Shown in pieces: positions 8,776 to 17,342 of a stretch of DNA of 64,000 bases; position 1 is the first letter of the stretch, and each line of letters begins with the position of its first letter. The stretch comes from SSF26 sp037443945. GTDB taxonomy: Bacteria; Chloroflexota; Anaerolineae; J102. The notes under the pieces were generated by a model. It ran no database searches. It saw only the letters and a list, made by a program, of their open reading frames with translations, and had not been told where the DNA came from. A program made the translations under genes and the position numbers. The DNA lies in contig JBBINH010000010.1 in the NCBI GenBank assembly GCA_037443945.1, positions 1 to 64,000 of the forward strand, written 5' to 3'.

Positions 8776-9798
8776 TTACTGGATAGGCTCGATGTTCTTG
8801 ATCACCTGGATCTCGCCGCTGATGAGGCGCCGGTTGATCTCGTCCATCTTCGCCCGGACCTCATCCGAAACATGTTTGGGCGGTTGCAGGGCCACGCCTG
8901 TATCGAAACCCAGCGGATAGTAACCACCGCGTTCCCCTGCCATGATCTTGCTCACGATGGCCTGAAGGGGGCCGGCGAAGTCGTAGAGCAGGGAGGTGAC
9001 GTAGTGGTCGGGCGCAAAGCTCGATTTGTCCGTATACTTCGCCGTCACCCAGACCGGCTTGGAGGCGCTCTTGACGGCCTCAAATACCCCTAACATACCC
9101 AAATTAAGGCTACCGGCAATGACATCGATATCTTCGGCAATCATGGCATCGGCCAGTTCGCGGGCCTTCGTCGGATCGTTGAAATCCCCCACCCATACCG
9201 GTTTTAGCGTGGCCGTGCTGCCCAGGTCGGCAAGCGCCTGTTGCATGGCGTGGACTTCGGCATACGAGAAAGGCAACGTCAGTCCACCCAGATAGCCGAT
9301 CTTACCGGTTTGGGTGATCTGCGCCGCCAGGGCGCCGATGGCGTAGAAACCCACGTGGAAATTGCGATCGATCAACCACATATTCGCCGGAGGATTCTCG
9401 ACGGGTGCGTCACCTTCAGCGATGAAATTGACATCGGGGAATTCTTGCGCCAGGGTTACGGTCTGGTTGATAAACTGACCGCCGTGGGTGAAAATGATGT
9501 TATAGCCTTCGGCGATGTACTCCCGCATGACCCGCTCGACATCGGGTACGGCCACACTTTCCGAATAGGCCGTCTCAATACCCAAATTACGGCTGACCTC
9601 GGTGGTGCCGATGTAGCCCAACGTGTTGTAATCGGCGTCGGTAATGACACCGGGAAAGATAGAAGCCATGCGGTAAACCTTGGCCGGCTCTGTGGCTTCG
9701 GGAGCGGCCGGAGTCGGAGTGGCCGGTGCTGCGCACTGAATCAAGACCAGCGCCAACACAGCCCAGGAAACGAGTGCCCAGAGGCGACGGATGGACAT
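8776..9798 (-). CDS. BMP-family (PnrA-like) substrate-binding lipoprotein
   Basis: 340-aa binding protein of the BMP (basic membrane protein/PnrA) family. The N-terminal signal ends in a lipobox-like LVLIQC with C22, followed by a short Thr/Pro/Glu linker. The fold is recognisable by FTHGGQFINQT, the IDRNFHVGFYAIGALAAQ stretch, and the IAGSLNLGMLG segment. It captures the ligand (probably a nucleoside) outside the membrane for the three downstream subunits. The ATG at 9798 has AAGGAG 8-9 bases upstream; the longer open frame to 10128 overlaps the next gene and is rejected. Gln at lipobox position -1 is unusual. Confidence 0.88.
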   Translation of the reverse strand: MSIRRLWALVSWAVLALVLIQCAAPATPTPAAPEATEPAKVYRMASIFPGVITDADYNTLGYIGTTEVSRNLGIETAYSESVAVPDVERVMREYIAEGYNIIFTHGGQFINQTVTLAQEFPDVNFIAEGDAPVENPPANMWLIDRNFHVGFYAIGALAAQITQTGKIGYLGGLTLPFSYAEVHAMQQALADLGSTATLKPVWVGDFNDPTKARELADAMIAEDIDVIAGSLNLGMLGVFEAVKSASKPVWVTAKYTDKSSFAPDHYVTSLLYDFAGPLQAIVSKIMAGERGGYYPLGFDTGVALQPPKHVSDEVRAKMDEINRRLISGEIQVIKNIEPIQ

Positions 9799-9858
9799 CT
9801 TTCTTCTCTCCTTGGCTGAAAGAGGGGACGAGGAAGACGATGATGAAATGCCTATTTT

Positions 9859-9864
9859 AGTATA
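9859..9864 (-). promoter_or_regulatory. Candidate -10 element upstream of the BMP lipoprotein
   Basis: TATACT on the minus strand lies about 60 bases before the start codon in an AT-rich pocket. No convincing -35 hexamer is found at 16-18 bases, so this is weak. Confidence 0.3.
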
Positions 9865-9967
9865 ACTCCTGACAAAGGGTAAATATATCAGCCCCACTTG
9901 TGTGCCAACGCCGAAGAGCCGTTTCCGGCAACACCTACGGAGGCTTTTGCCCCGTCCCTCGCCCTCT

Positions 9968-11326
9968 TCACGGCAACCACGCCGGCGCCCGGCCGTGGGT
10001 AACCACGATCCGCAACGCCCCGGTATGGGTATCCAGCATGCCGATTCCCGGCTGGGCGTTCGGCTCCGCCAACCGGACGTACTGGAAGAGCAGATAACGA
10101 CCGTCCGGCGACCAGGACGGTGGCCCATAGTGCGTGGTGTGATCGTCCGTCAGGGGATGGGCTTCGCTGCCATCGGGCCGCATCAGCCAGAGCTGGGAAC
10201 CCGTCGCCACCCGCGCCACCTTGCGACCGAAAGCAAGCCAGCGCCCATCCGGCGACCAGGACGGCGAGGTATCCTCCGTTTGCTCCGAGGTGTCCGGCGA
10301 AAGCCGGGTGACCCGTGCCGTATCGAGGTCGAGTCGAAACAGCGCCACGCCGATGCGCTCGCCGGTCACGACCACATCGCTGAGCACCACGGCATCGGCT
10401 TCCGGACTCCAGGTCACCGGTTCGCCCATCTGACTGGGCGCCACGAGGGTGGCGCCGTTATCGAGATTGACCAATTTGATCCCCTCCAGCGGGGCCACAA
10501 AGCCCAACCAGCGACCGTCGGGCGACCATTGGGCGGCGAAGCCCAGGATCTGGGGGTCCTCGAACACGGGCGTTGCCTCACCGGTATCTATCGCCAACCA
10601 CCCAAGCCGGGCCGGACCGACAAACTGCCGTTCCTCGAACACCAGCCGGCGACCGTCCGGCGCCCAGACCGGCCCGCTGCACATCGCCGCCGGACAGGAG
10701 CGCAAAATCCGGATGCGGGCATCGGCCAACTCAAGCAACCCGATATCACTGCCGCCATCCTCACGCAGCGCGGCATAGGCCACCCGCCGACCGTCGGGAG
10801 AGGGGGCAAAGTCCCAGATGCCAAAAGGGGTCGCCGTGAGCAAACGGTCCTGCTCGGCGCCGGGCGTATGCAGAAAGAGCTGATCGTAACCCATTTCGTC
10901 CGGAGCCAGGTAAAGCACGCGCAAAGGCCGGGTGCGGAAAGACCACTGCCGCGGTTGCTGCAAAACCCGGCCCTGGCCCGTGGTCAGGCCGGCAGCCAGG
11001 GTCACGGTGTAGGTGGTATCCGGGGCCAGAGCCGGTTTCGGCTCGAAAACGAACGTATTCCCCTCCCAGCGCCGAATGCCGGCCACCTCCGGCTGCACCG
11101 ACAAAGGCACGTCAGCGGCCGACGCCGTCGGTGCCTGGGCAAAACTCACCCGGATCGCCGTCATCACCGCGACATCGCCGGCGCCGTCCGGCGGGGCCAG
11201 CGATGTCACCTGCAATCCCACCCGATCGCCCCGGAGGATGACCCCTGCCACGGCCAAGAGCGCCGCCAACCAGCTCACCAGAACGGCCAGGTCAAAACGC
11301 CCCCATCGCACGGTCCACCGCGCCAT
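9968..11326 (-). CDS. Membrane-anchored Ig-like + PD40 (TolB-type) repeat protein
   Basis: 452-aa protein with one N-terminal membrane helix (about 12-32) and an exported remainder. Residues about 36-133 form a Big_5/SbsA-type Ig-like domain (SLAPPDGAGDVAVMTAIRV, then FVFEPKPALAPDTTYTVTL). The rest is a beta-propeller of about six PD40 repeats, each carrying a WSPDGRWLAFG-like motif. Propellers of this kind bind proteins or glycans, and no enzymatic residues are evident. It follows the TIGR03943 gene by 11 bases and probably ends that operon. Its function is unknown. Confidence 0.78.
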   Translation of the reverse strand: MARWTVRWGRFDLAVLVSWLAALLAVAGVILRGDRVGLQVTSLAPPDGAGDVAVMTAIRVSFAQAPTASAADVPLSVQPEVAGIRRWEGNTFVFEPKPALAPDTTYTVTLAAGLTTGQGRVLQQPRQWSFRTRPLRVLYLAPDEMGYDQLFLHTPGAEQDRLLTATPFGIWDFAPSPDGRRVAYAALREDGGSDIGLLELADARIRILRSCPAAMCSGPVWAPDGRRLVFEERQFVGPARLGWLAIDTGEATPVFEDPQILGFAAQWSPDGRWLGFVAPLEGIKLVNLDNGATLVAPSQMGEPVTWSPEADAVVLSDVVVTGERIGVALFRLDLDTARVTRLSPDTSEQTEDTSPSWSPDGRWLAFGRKVARVATGSQLWLMRPDGSEAHPLTDDHTTHYGPPSWSPDGRYLLFQYVRLAEPNAQPGIGMLDTHTGALRIVVTHGRAPAWLP

Positions 11327-11337
11327 GACCGCCCTTC

Positions 11338-12084
11338 TCAGTAGTAGAGATAAGGCTGCGCCGGCGCCTCTACGGGTACCACATGCTCGGCCACGAGCAC
11401 GGGCAAGGACTGCCCCTGGAAAACGCCCACGTCAAAACGCCCGCGCACCTCCACCCAGGTATCGGTGGCAAGCGATGCCGCCTGCGGCCAACGCACCAGC
11501 AAGCCGACCGCCGTGGCATCGGCCACACAACAGGTGATGGCAAAACGGGTCACCATAAAACTCGTCTCCGCCTCAAAACGCTCGTCCCGATACACAAAGC
11601 CGACCACATGCGCCTCCTGACCGACAAAGGCCTGGGGATCCGGATTCTGGGCAAAGGCGGCCAGCCAATCGAGGATGTTGTTCTCGCGCCGGCCGAGGGA
11701 AATGGGCCGCACGGCGCCTACCGCCACTTGCGCCGGCGCCGTGAGGCCGATCTCGCGCGTGCTCAGAGCCGCCGAACCCAGCGGCCGTGGGGGGATAAGC
11801 CATCCCAACAGCAACGGCAGCATCAGCAGGACCAGCCCTGCCCGCGTCAGAACAGGGCCGTGCCGATGCTCAGCCTCGGCGTGATCATGGGCATGGGCTT
11901 CGGCCCGTTGCAGCCAAACGCCCAGGGCCATGGCCACACAGCCGATGGCCGCCACCGGCACCAGCCAGGCAAACCGACGGCCGATGTAGTAGAAAAGAAG
12001 CCCGCTAAAAAACCGCTGGGCCAAAAAGCCTGCCAGCGCCAGAAAAAACAGAACCCTGATCCAACGCGCCTGCGCAGCCGACAT
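11338..12084 (-). CDS. TIGR03943 family membrane protein (YcgQ-like, DUF1980)
   Basis: 248-aa protein with about three N-terminal membrane helices and a C-terminal extracytoplasmic domain with the diagnostic RFAITCCVADA motif of TIGR03943. A histidine-rich loop (HAHDHAEAEHRH, about residues 63-74) follows the second helix and suggests metal contact. In Bacillus and many other genomes this family is encoded beside a DUF318-type permease, and that holds here, with 3 bases separating the genes. A role in metal or metalloid export is inferred and not demonstrated for this protein. Confidence 0.78.
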   Translation of the reverse strand: MSAAQARWIRVLFFLALAGFLAQRFFSGLLFYYIGRRFAWLVPVAAIGCVAMALGVWLQRAEAHAHDHAEAEHRHGPVLTRAGLVLLMLPLLLGWLIPPRPLGSAALSTREIGLTAPAQVAVGAVRPISLGRRENNILDWLAAFAQNPDPQAFVGQEAHVVGFVYRDERFEAETSFMVTRFAITCCVADATAVGLLVRWPQAASLATDTWVEVRGRFDVGVFQGQSLPVLVAEHVVPVEAPAQPYLYY

Positions 12085-12087
12085 CGT

Positions 12088-13114
12088 TCACCACCCCCAC
12101 TGGAGATTGACAATAAGACCGAGCAAAAGCGCCAGCGTTGCCGGTAGGACGATTAGATAAAGCACCACCCGCGGCCGAAACACGCCTAGAAACATGAGCG
12201 AGCTTTTGATGTCCACCATCGGACCGAACACCAGAAAGGCCAGGATAGAGCCGGTGGTAAAGGTGCGGACGAAGGAAAGCGCCAGGAAGGCATCGACCGT
12301 CGAGCACACCGAGAGCACAAAAGCCAGGGCCATGAGCACGGCCACCGACACCACCGGACCGCTACCGATGGCAAGCAAGGTGGTCTGCGGCACCAGGGTC
12401 TGCATGGCTGCGGCCAGCAAGGAACCGATGATGAGATAACGGGCCATATCCAGAAAATCATCGGCCGCCGTCGCCAGGGCCGCTGGCACCCGTTGCCACC
12501 AGACCTGTGCGGATGGGACAGGACCGGATACGGTCACCGGGGACCTGTCTGGACGCGACCGCAACACCTCGGCCGGATGGGCCAGACCGAAAAGCGCCGC
12601 CACCCCGGTGGCGATGAGGACGGTGAAGAGCAGACGCCCCCACAGCACGGGCCCCCACCCGAAGGCGGCATACGTGCTGAAAAGCACGACCGGATTGACT
12701 ACCGGCGCCGCCAGCAGGAAGCCGATACCCACCGGCAGCGGCAAGCCTTTGCGATACAGCCGACGGGTCACGGGCACAACACCGCACTCGCACACCGGAA
12801 ACACCAAACCGAGCAGACTGCCGGCCAGAGCGGCCGGCAATGCCCGCCGCGGCAAGAGCTGCGCAGCCAGACCGGGATCGAGAAAGACCTCGATAAACCC
12901 GGCGACAACAGCCCCGATGAGCAAAAACGGCGCGGCCTCCAGAGAAAATGCCCAGGAAAATCGTGCTGAACGTCTGCACCTGCGCCATCGCCGGCATCGC
13001 AGTGCCCTGCGCCATCAGGGCTGCCAGTGCCAGACTCAGCAGCCCTATCGCCACAAACCACTTGCGACCGAAAACGGTACCTCCGGTCGCGACCTCAGAA
13101 GATGGAGTCGTCAT
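12088..13114 (-). pseudogene. DUF318/ArsP-type permease, interrupted by a +1 frameshift
   Basis: Two overlapping frames encode one permease. The N-terminal frame starts at ATG 13114, reads through a hydrophobic helix and reaches FSTIFLGIF. It then loses homology. The continuation LEAAPFLLIGAVVAGF runs in the next frame to 12088 with the expected CECGVVP motif and seven or so further helices. One extra base in TTTTCTCT (about 12939-12948) explains the break. Without it the protein would be about 340 aa, a normal length. It may be a real mutation or a sequencing/assembly indel. Codon use stays normal on both sides, which favours a recent or artefactual event. Confidence 0.75.
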
Positions 13115-13408
13115 CCTGGTCGCCGACCTCATGCGCGTTCCGATGGTAATCGGCCTTCGCCGATCCGTCAAATCAAGCGCCTCGGTTCTCTCTTTTGTTG
13201 GTGAGATTTTAGGGTTTGGGTGAGCCGTGGCAGCAAGCGGCTTGGCGCAGAGCCTCACTTCGGCGGCTGTGTGTCTGTTTCCGGGCAAGGTCAACGGTTC
13301 TGGGGACATTCACACGTCCCAAGCATCGCCATAGCTGACTTGTCCGGGTAGTGCGCCGGCCACTCGCCGGGGACTTGGGCCGGGGTAGCAAGCACGGCGT
13401 TGGCGTAT

Positions 13409-13509
13409 CCCCTTCCTCTCCCCTGCCGCTCGCTTTGCCTGCGGCCAGGAGAAGGGAAGGGGAGAGCATGGTAGCCTGGGGTCCCCTTCTCCCCTCGGGG
13501 GAGAAGGGG
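13409..13509. repeat. Two adjacent palindromic elements (REP-like)
   Basis: First element: CCCCTTCC (13409-13416) pairs with GGAAGGGG (13455-13462), with an inner GCCGC/GCGGC stem at 13425-13445. Second element: CCCCTTCTCCCC (13483-13494) pairs with GGGGAGAAGGGG (13498-13509) over a 3-base loop, a perfect 12-bp hairpin. The purine/pyrimidine-biased arms resemble dispersed extragenic palindromes. No other copy was recognised in this window. Confidence 0.6.
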
Positions 13510-13627
13510 GAAAGGGGGTTGAGGGGGTCAACCCAACCTGCGCGCGGGCACCGTTTCGTTTCTGATAGCTTTTGAGAGTGGCGGCGTGCTAGGCTGCTAC
13601 CGGTCGCCCGGCAGGCGCCTCCGAGTT

Positions 13628-13654
13628 CCCACACCTGCGCGTGTGGGCTTTTTT
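13628..13654 (+). terminator. Intrinsic terminator just upstream of HMG-CoA reductase
   Basis: CCCACAC (13628-13634) pairs with GTGTGGG (13641-13647) over 6 bases and is followed by CTTTTTT. It lies only 15 bases before the reductase ATG. It therefore either ends an upstream small RNA or works as an attenuator for the mevalonate genes. Confidence 0.8.
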
Positions 13655-13669
13655 ATGTGATGATCGCGT

Positions 13670-14839
13670 ATGACAAGACCCAGCAGCCGATTGACCGGTT
13701 TTTATCGTCTGACCCCGGCCCAACGTCGTGAGATCCTTGCCGCCTGGGCCGGGCTGTCACCCGCCGAGCAAGCCGCTCTGGACGGTGGTTTGGATCTGGC
13801 GGCGGCCGATCGCCTCATCGAGAACGTCGTCGGGCTTTTCAGTCTGCCGTTGGCCATCGCCCCCAACTTTCTCATCAACGGCCGCGACTATCTGATGCCG
13901 CTCGTCATCGAGGAACCTTCGGTGGTGGCGGCCATGGCGAATGCCGCCCGGCTGGCGCGGGCCGGCGGTGGCTTTGCGACCGGCAGCACGGAGCCGATCA
14001 TGATCGGCCAAGTCCAGATCCTCCATATCCCCGACCCGGAGGCGGCCACAGAGCGCATCCTGGCCCACAAGGAAGAGCTGCTGGCGGCGCTGGCCGATCT
14101 GCATCCGACCATCCGGCAGCACGGTGGCGGTCCGCGGGACCTGCAGGTGCGGCAGCTCCACCATCCCGACACCGGCCCCATGCTCGTCGTCCATCTTCTC
14201 TTCGACACCCGCGATGCCATGGGGGCCAATGCCGTCAATACGGCTGCCGAACGCCTGGCCCCGGTCCTTGAGCGCCTCAGCGGCGGCCGGGTGCTGCTGC
14301 GTATCCTCTCCAACCTGAGCACGGAGCGGCGGGCCTGGGCCACCTGTTGCATCCCGGTAAGCGCCTTTGACGACGAGGACTACGCCGGGGCCGAGGTAGC
14401 GGCGGGCATCGTGGCGGCTACGGCCCTGGCCGAAGTGGACCCCTATCGGGCGGCCACCCACAACAAGGGCATCTTCAACGGTATCGACGCCGTCGCTCTG
14501 GCCACCGGTCAGGACTGGCGGGCCATCGAAGCCGGCGGGCACGCCTGGGCCGCCCGTGACGGGCGCTATCGCAGCCTGAGCGAGTGGCGGCTGCAGGACG
14601 ATTCCCTCAGCGGCCGTTTGGAAATGCCTCTGGCCGTGGGTGTGGTCGGCGGCCTGACCCGGCATCATCCGACGGCCCGTTTGGCGCTCAAACTGCTGGG
14701 GTGGCCCGATGCCCGCACTCTGGCCGAGCTCATGGTGGCGGCCGGTCTGGCGCAGAACCTGGCGGCGCTGCGGGCGCTGGCAGCCGAAGGCATCCAGCGC
14801 GGTCACATGCGCCTGCATGCGCGACGCACCACCGTCTAA
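13670..14839 (+). CDS. mvaA: HMG-CoA reductase, class II (degradative-type)
   Basis: 389-aa enzyme interconverting HMG-CoA and mevalonate with NAD(P)H. The length and catalytic residues align almost one-to-one with Pseudomonas mevalonii reductase: E82 in VIEEPS, K266 in THNKGIFNG, D282 in TGQDW and H379 in IQRGHM. The substrate loop DAMGANAVNT lies at 182-191. Class II enzymes can work biosynthetically. Placement before HMG-CoA synthase and thiolase argues for mevalonate synthesis rather than degradation. It is the first gene of the + strand cluster, 47 bases ahead of the synthase, and its start codon follows a terminator closely. Confidence 0.93.
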   Translation: MTRPSSRLTGFYRLTPAQRREILAAWAGLSPAEQAALDGGLDLAAADRLIENVVGLFSLPLAIAPNFLINGRDYLMPLVIEEPSVVAAMANAARLARAGGGFATGSTEPIMIGQVQILHIPDPEAATERILAHKEELLAALADLHPTIRQHGGGPRDLQVRQLHHPDTGPMLVVHLLFDTRDAMGANAVNTAAERLAPVLERLSGGRVLLRILSNLSTERRAWATCCIPVSAFDDEDYAGAEVAAGIVAATALAEVDPYRAATHNKGIFNGIDAVALATGQDWRAIEAGGHAWAARDGRYRSLSEWRLQDDSLSGRLEMPLAVGVVGGLTRHHPTARLALKLLGWPDARTLAELMVAAGLAQNLAALRALAAEGIQRGHMRLHARRTTV

Positions 14840-14886
14840 ACACCTCCGTTGTCATCTCGCTTACCCGCTAATCGGTTACTCTGTCT

Positions 14887-15945
14887 ATGACCACACTCTT
14901 GAAACCCCAACGCGATGTTGGCATCGTCGGTTACGGCGCTTACATCCCCCGCTACCGGCTTCCCGCCCGGGAAGTCTCGGCCATGTGGACCGACGGCACG
15001 ACCGAGCCCCCGATTACCGAAAAAGCCGTGCCCGGCCTCGACGAGGACACGGCCACCATTGCCATCGAAGCGGCGCGCAATGCCCTGAGCCGCGCCGGCA
15101 TTGCCCCTACCGAGCTGCGCGCCATCTGGGTGGGCAGCGAGAGCCACCCCTATGCGGTCAAACCGACCTCGACCATCGTCGCCGAAGCCCTGGGGGCGGC
15201 CCCGCTCGTGCAGGCGGCCGACTGGGAATTCGCCTGCAAGGCCGGATCCGAGGCCATCGTAGCGGCCATCAGCCTGGTCGGCTCGGGCATGGCCGATTAC
15301 GCCATGGGCATCGGCGCCGACACGGCCCAGGGCCGGCCGGGCGACGCCCTGGAGTACACGGCCGGAGCCGGCGGCGCTGCCATCATCATCGGGCCGGCGA
15401 CACAAGCCATCGCCCACTTTGAAGGCTCGCTTTCCTATGTCACCGATACCCCCGACTTTTGGCGGCGGCCTCAGGCCGAGTACCCCTCCCACGGCATGCG
15501 TTTTACCGGCGAACCGGCCTATTTCCACCACATCATCACCGCCGGCGAAATGCTGATGCAGGCCTTGGGTCGCACGGCGGCCGACTATCGTTATGTCGTG
15601 TTGCATCAGCCCAACGTCAAATTCCCCGTCCGTGCGGCCCAACAGCTCGGCTTTCGCCCGGAGCAATGGGAAACGGGCCTGTTGGTCGATCGCATCGGTA
15701 ACACCTATGCCGGTGCCTCTATCGTCGGCCTGACGGCCGTCCTCGATGTCGCCGAGCCGGGCGACCGCATCCTGGTCATCTCCTTCGGCTCCGGCGCCGG
15801 CAGCGATGCCATGTCCTTCGTCGTCACCGAGCGGATTTACGACCGGCGCTTGCTGGCGCCCACCACGGCCGATTACATCGCCCGACGCACGGTCATCGAC
15901 TACGCTACCTACCTCCGCTACCGCGGCAAACTCAAAATGCACTAA
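14887..15945 (+). CDS. Hydroxymethylglutaryl-CoA synthase, archaeal type
   Basis: 352-aa thiolase-fold enzyme condensing acetyl-CoA with acetoacetyl-CoA. Catalytic residues visible are E85 (VGSESHPY), the acyl-accepting C117 (WEFACKAGSEA) and H240 (VVLHQPN). The compact length and sequence style (GIVGYGAYIPRYRL at the N terminus) match archaeal synthases rather than bacterial MvaS. In methanogens this enzyme forms a channelling complex with thiolase and a DUF35 protein (established knowledge), and both partners follow here. It lies 23 bases before the thiolase gene, so co-translation is likely. Confidence 0.92.
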   Translation: MTTLLKPQRDVGIVGYGAYIPRYRLPAREVSAMWTDGTTEPPITEKAVPGLDEDTATIAIEAARNALSRAGIAPTELRAIWVGSESHPYAVKPTSTIVAEALGAAPLVQAADWEFACKAGSEAIVAAISLVGSGMADYAMGIGADTAQGRPGDALEYTAGAGGAAIIIGPATQAIAHFEGSLSYVTDTPDFWRRPQAEYPSHGMRFTGEPAYFHHIITAGEMLMQALGRTAADYRYVVLHQPNVKFPVRAAQQLGFRPEQWETGLLVDRIGNTYAGASIVGLTAVLDVAEPGDRILVISFGSGAGSDAMSFVVTERIYDRRLLAPTTADYIARRTVIDYATYLRYRGKLKMH

Positions 15946-15968
15946 CCCTCCCACTTTCCTCTTTTCCT

Positions 15969-17132
15969 ATGCGCAACGTTGCCATTGTTGGAATCGGACA
16001 AACCCCCGTCGGCGAATTGTGGCACAAATCGATTCGCCATCTCGGCCATGATGCCATTGTGGCTGCCATGAAGGATGCCGGCATCGAAACGGCCGATGCC
16101 CTGTATGTGGGCAACATGCTCTCAGGCGAGCTGGCGGGTCAGGAACACCTGGCCACCCTCATCGCCGATTTCATCGGCCTGCGCGGCCTCGAGGCCGCCA
16201 AGATCGAGGCGGCCTGCGCCTCGGGCGCTGCGGCGCTGCGGGTGGGCTTTATGGCCGTGGCCAGCGGTCAGGCCGATGTCGTCATCGTGGCCGGGGTCGA
16301 GAAAATGACCGACACACCCATCGACGAGACCACGGCCGGACTGGCCCTGGCTGCCGATCAGGAATACGAAGTGGCCGAAGGCGCCACTTTCGTGGCGCTC
16401 AACGCCATGCTCATGCAGCGCTATATGCACGAGTACGACGTCAGCCATCGCGAATTTGCCCCGTTCCCGATCAATGCCCACGCCAATGCCCAAAACAACC
16501 CCTTCGCCATGTTCCGGACGCCCATTACCCCGGACAAATACGAAAAGGCTGCGGTCATTGCGCCACCCATCAACATCCTGGACAGCTCGCCTGTCTGCGA
16601 CGGCGCGGCGGCCGTTGTGCTCGTGCCCCTGGAGCGGGCCCGTGAATTTGGGCATCGGCAACGCGTCGTGCGCATAGCGGCCTCGGTCACGGCTACCGAT
16701 ACGCTGGCCATTCACGACCGCCGCGATCCGCTCTGGTTGGAGGCCGCCTACCTGTCCAGCCGACGGGCCTATGCCCAGGCCGGCCTGGGACCGGAGGATA
16801 TCGACCTGTTCGAGCTCCATGATGCCTTTAGCATCATGTCGGTGTTGGCGTTGGAGGCTTGCGGTTTTGCCCCGCGCGGCCGTGGGATCGACCTGGGCCA
16901 GTCCGGCGCCATTACCCTCGGCGGCCGCATCCCCATCACCACCATGGGCGGTCTCAAAGCACGAGGGCATCCTGTCGGTGCGACCGGCATTTACCAGGTC
17001 GTCGAAGCCGTGCAACAACTGCGCGGCGAAGCCGGCGCCAATCAACTGCCCCATGCCCACGTGGCCATGACCCAGAACATCGGCGGCTCCGGTGCCACCA
17101 TCATCACCCATATCCTGGTCGGCGAGGATTGA
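15969..17132 (+). CDS. Acetyl-CoA acetyltransferase (archaeal-type thiolase)
   Basis: 387-aa thiolase making acetoacetyl-CoA for the synthase encoded just upstream. The nucleophile is C83 in EAACASGAAAL. The downstream motifs FELHDAFS, KARGHPVGATG and QNIGGSGATI are those of the archaeal/SCP2-like branch, which lacks the classical second-cysteine motif CGGGG. The small size and adjacency to HMG-CoA synthase suggest the channelling complex known from methanogens. A promoter and leader follow, so the DUF35 partner may be expressed separately. Confidence 0.9.
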   Translation: MRNVAIVGIGQTPVGELWHKSIRHLGHDAIVAAMKDAGIETADALYVGNMLSGELAGQEHLATLIADFIGLRGLEAAKIEAACASGAAALRVGFMAVASGQADVVIVAGVEKMTDTPIDETTAGLALAADQEYEVAEGATFVALNAMLMQRYMHEYDVSHREFAPFPINAHANAQNNPFAMFRTPITPDKYEKAAVIAPPINILDSSPVCDGAAAVVLVPLERAREFGHRQRVVRIAASVTATDTLAIHDRRDPLWLEAAYLSSRRAYAQAGLGPEDIDLFELHDAFSIMSVLALEACGFAPRGRGIDLGQSGAITLGGRIPITTMGGLKARGHPVGATGIYQVVEAVQQLRGEAGANQLPHAHVAMTQNIGGSGATIITHILVGED

Positions 17133-17179
17133 GACAGGCGTCGCCCGCAAGCATGGGCAGCCCGGAGCGTCCTGGAAAC

Positions 17180-17207
17180 TTGACAAAATTCCAAAAATCT
17201 ATACAAT
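17180..17207 (+). promoter_or_regulatory. Strong sigma-70-type promoter ahead of the DUF35 gene
   Basis: TTGACA (17180-17185), a 16-bp spacer and TACAAT (17202-17207) lie in an AT-rich pocket. A small palindrome AAGTT-N4-AACTT (17218-17231) falls at or just after the expected start of transcription and could be an operator. Confidence 0.75.
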
Positions 17208-17231
17208 ACCTAGATATAAGTTAGACAACTT

Positions 17232-17285
17232 CTCTCAAAACCTGGCAGATGGTTCAGGCGAACACAGGCTGATGGTTTTTGAGAG
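17232..17285 (+). other. Structured 5' leader of the DUF35 mRNA
   Basis: CTCTCAAAACC (17232-17242) pairs with GGTTTTTGAGAG (17274-17285), with one bulge, enclosing a smaller CCTG/CAGG stem. The leader between promoter and start codon is about 130 nt, longer than usual in this window. It matches no riboswitch that I can recognise. Confidence 0.45.
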
Positions 17286-17342
17286 CGCAAGCGGCCTTAT
17301 AGTGCAAACCAAATCCCCACTCTCCTGCAAGGAGTTTTTCGT

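Larger units (their letters stand above)
13115..13669. other. Gene-free interval with hairpins upstream of HMG-CoA reductase
   Basis: No convincing coding frame was found on either strand. The interval holds GC-rich palindromes (13409-13509) and ends in a strong + strand terminator (13628-13654) placed just before the reductase start. A short + strand transcript ending at this terminator is possible, but no promoter with both hexamers was found. Confidence 0.5.

Noticed and set aside
12458..13309. Separate 283-codon minus-strand gene overlapping the permease
   Set aside because: Only its N-terminal third (from 13114 to about 12945) has permease character. After the frameshift point it is a shadow of the permease's real frame.
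13560..13625. Minus-strand AGCAGCC stretch considered as a signal recognition particle RNA
   Set aside because: The GGAA-type tetraloop between the two conserved SRP strands is missing, so the apical domain cannot form.
17208..17342. DUF35 leader considered as a known riboswitch
   Set aside because: Stems exist, but no conserved core of TPP, cobalamin, SAM, glycine, purine or c-di-GMP riboswitches is seen.
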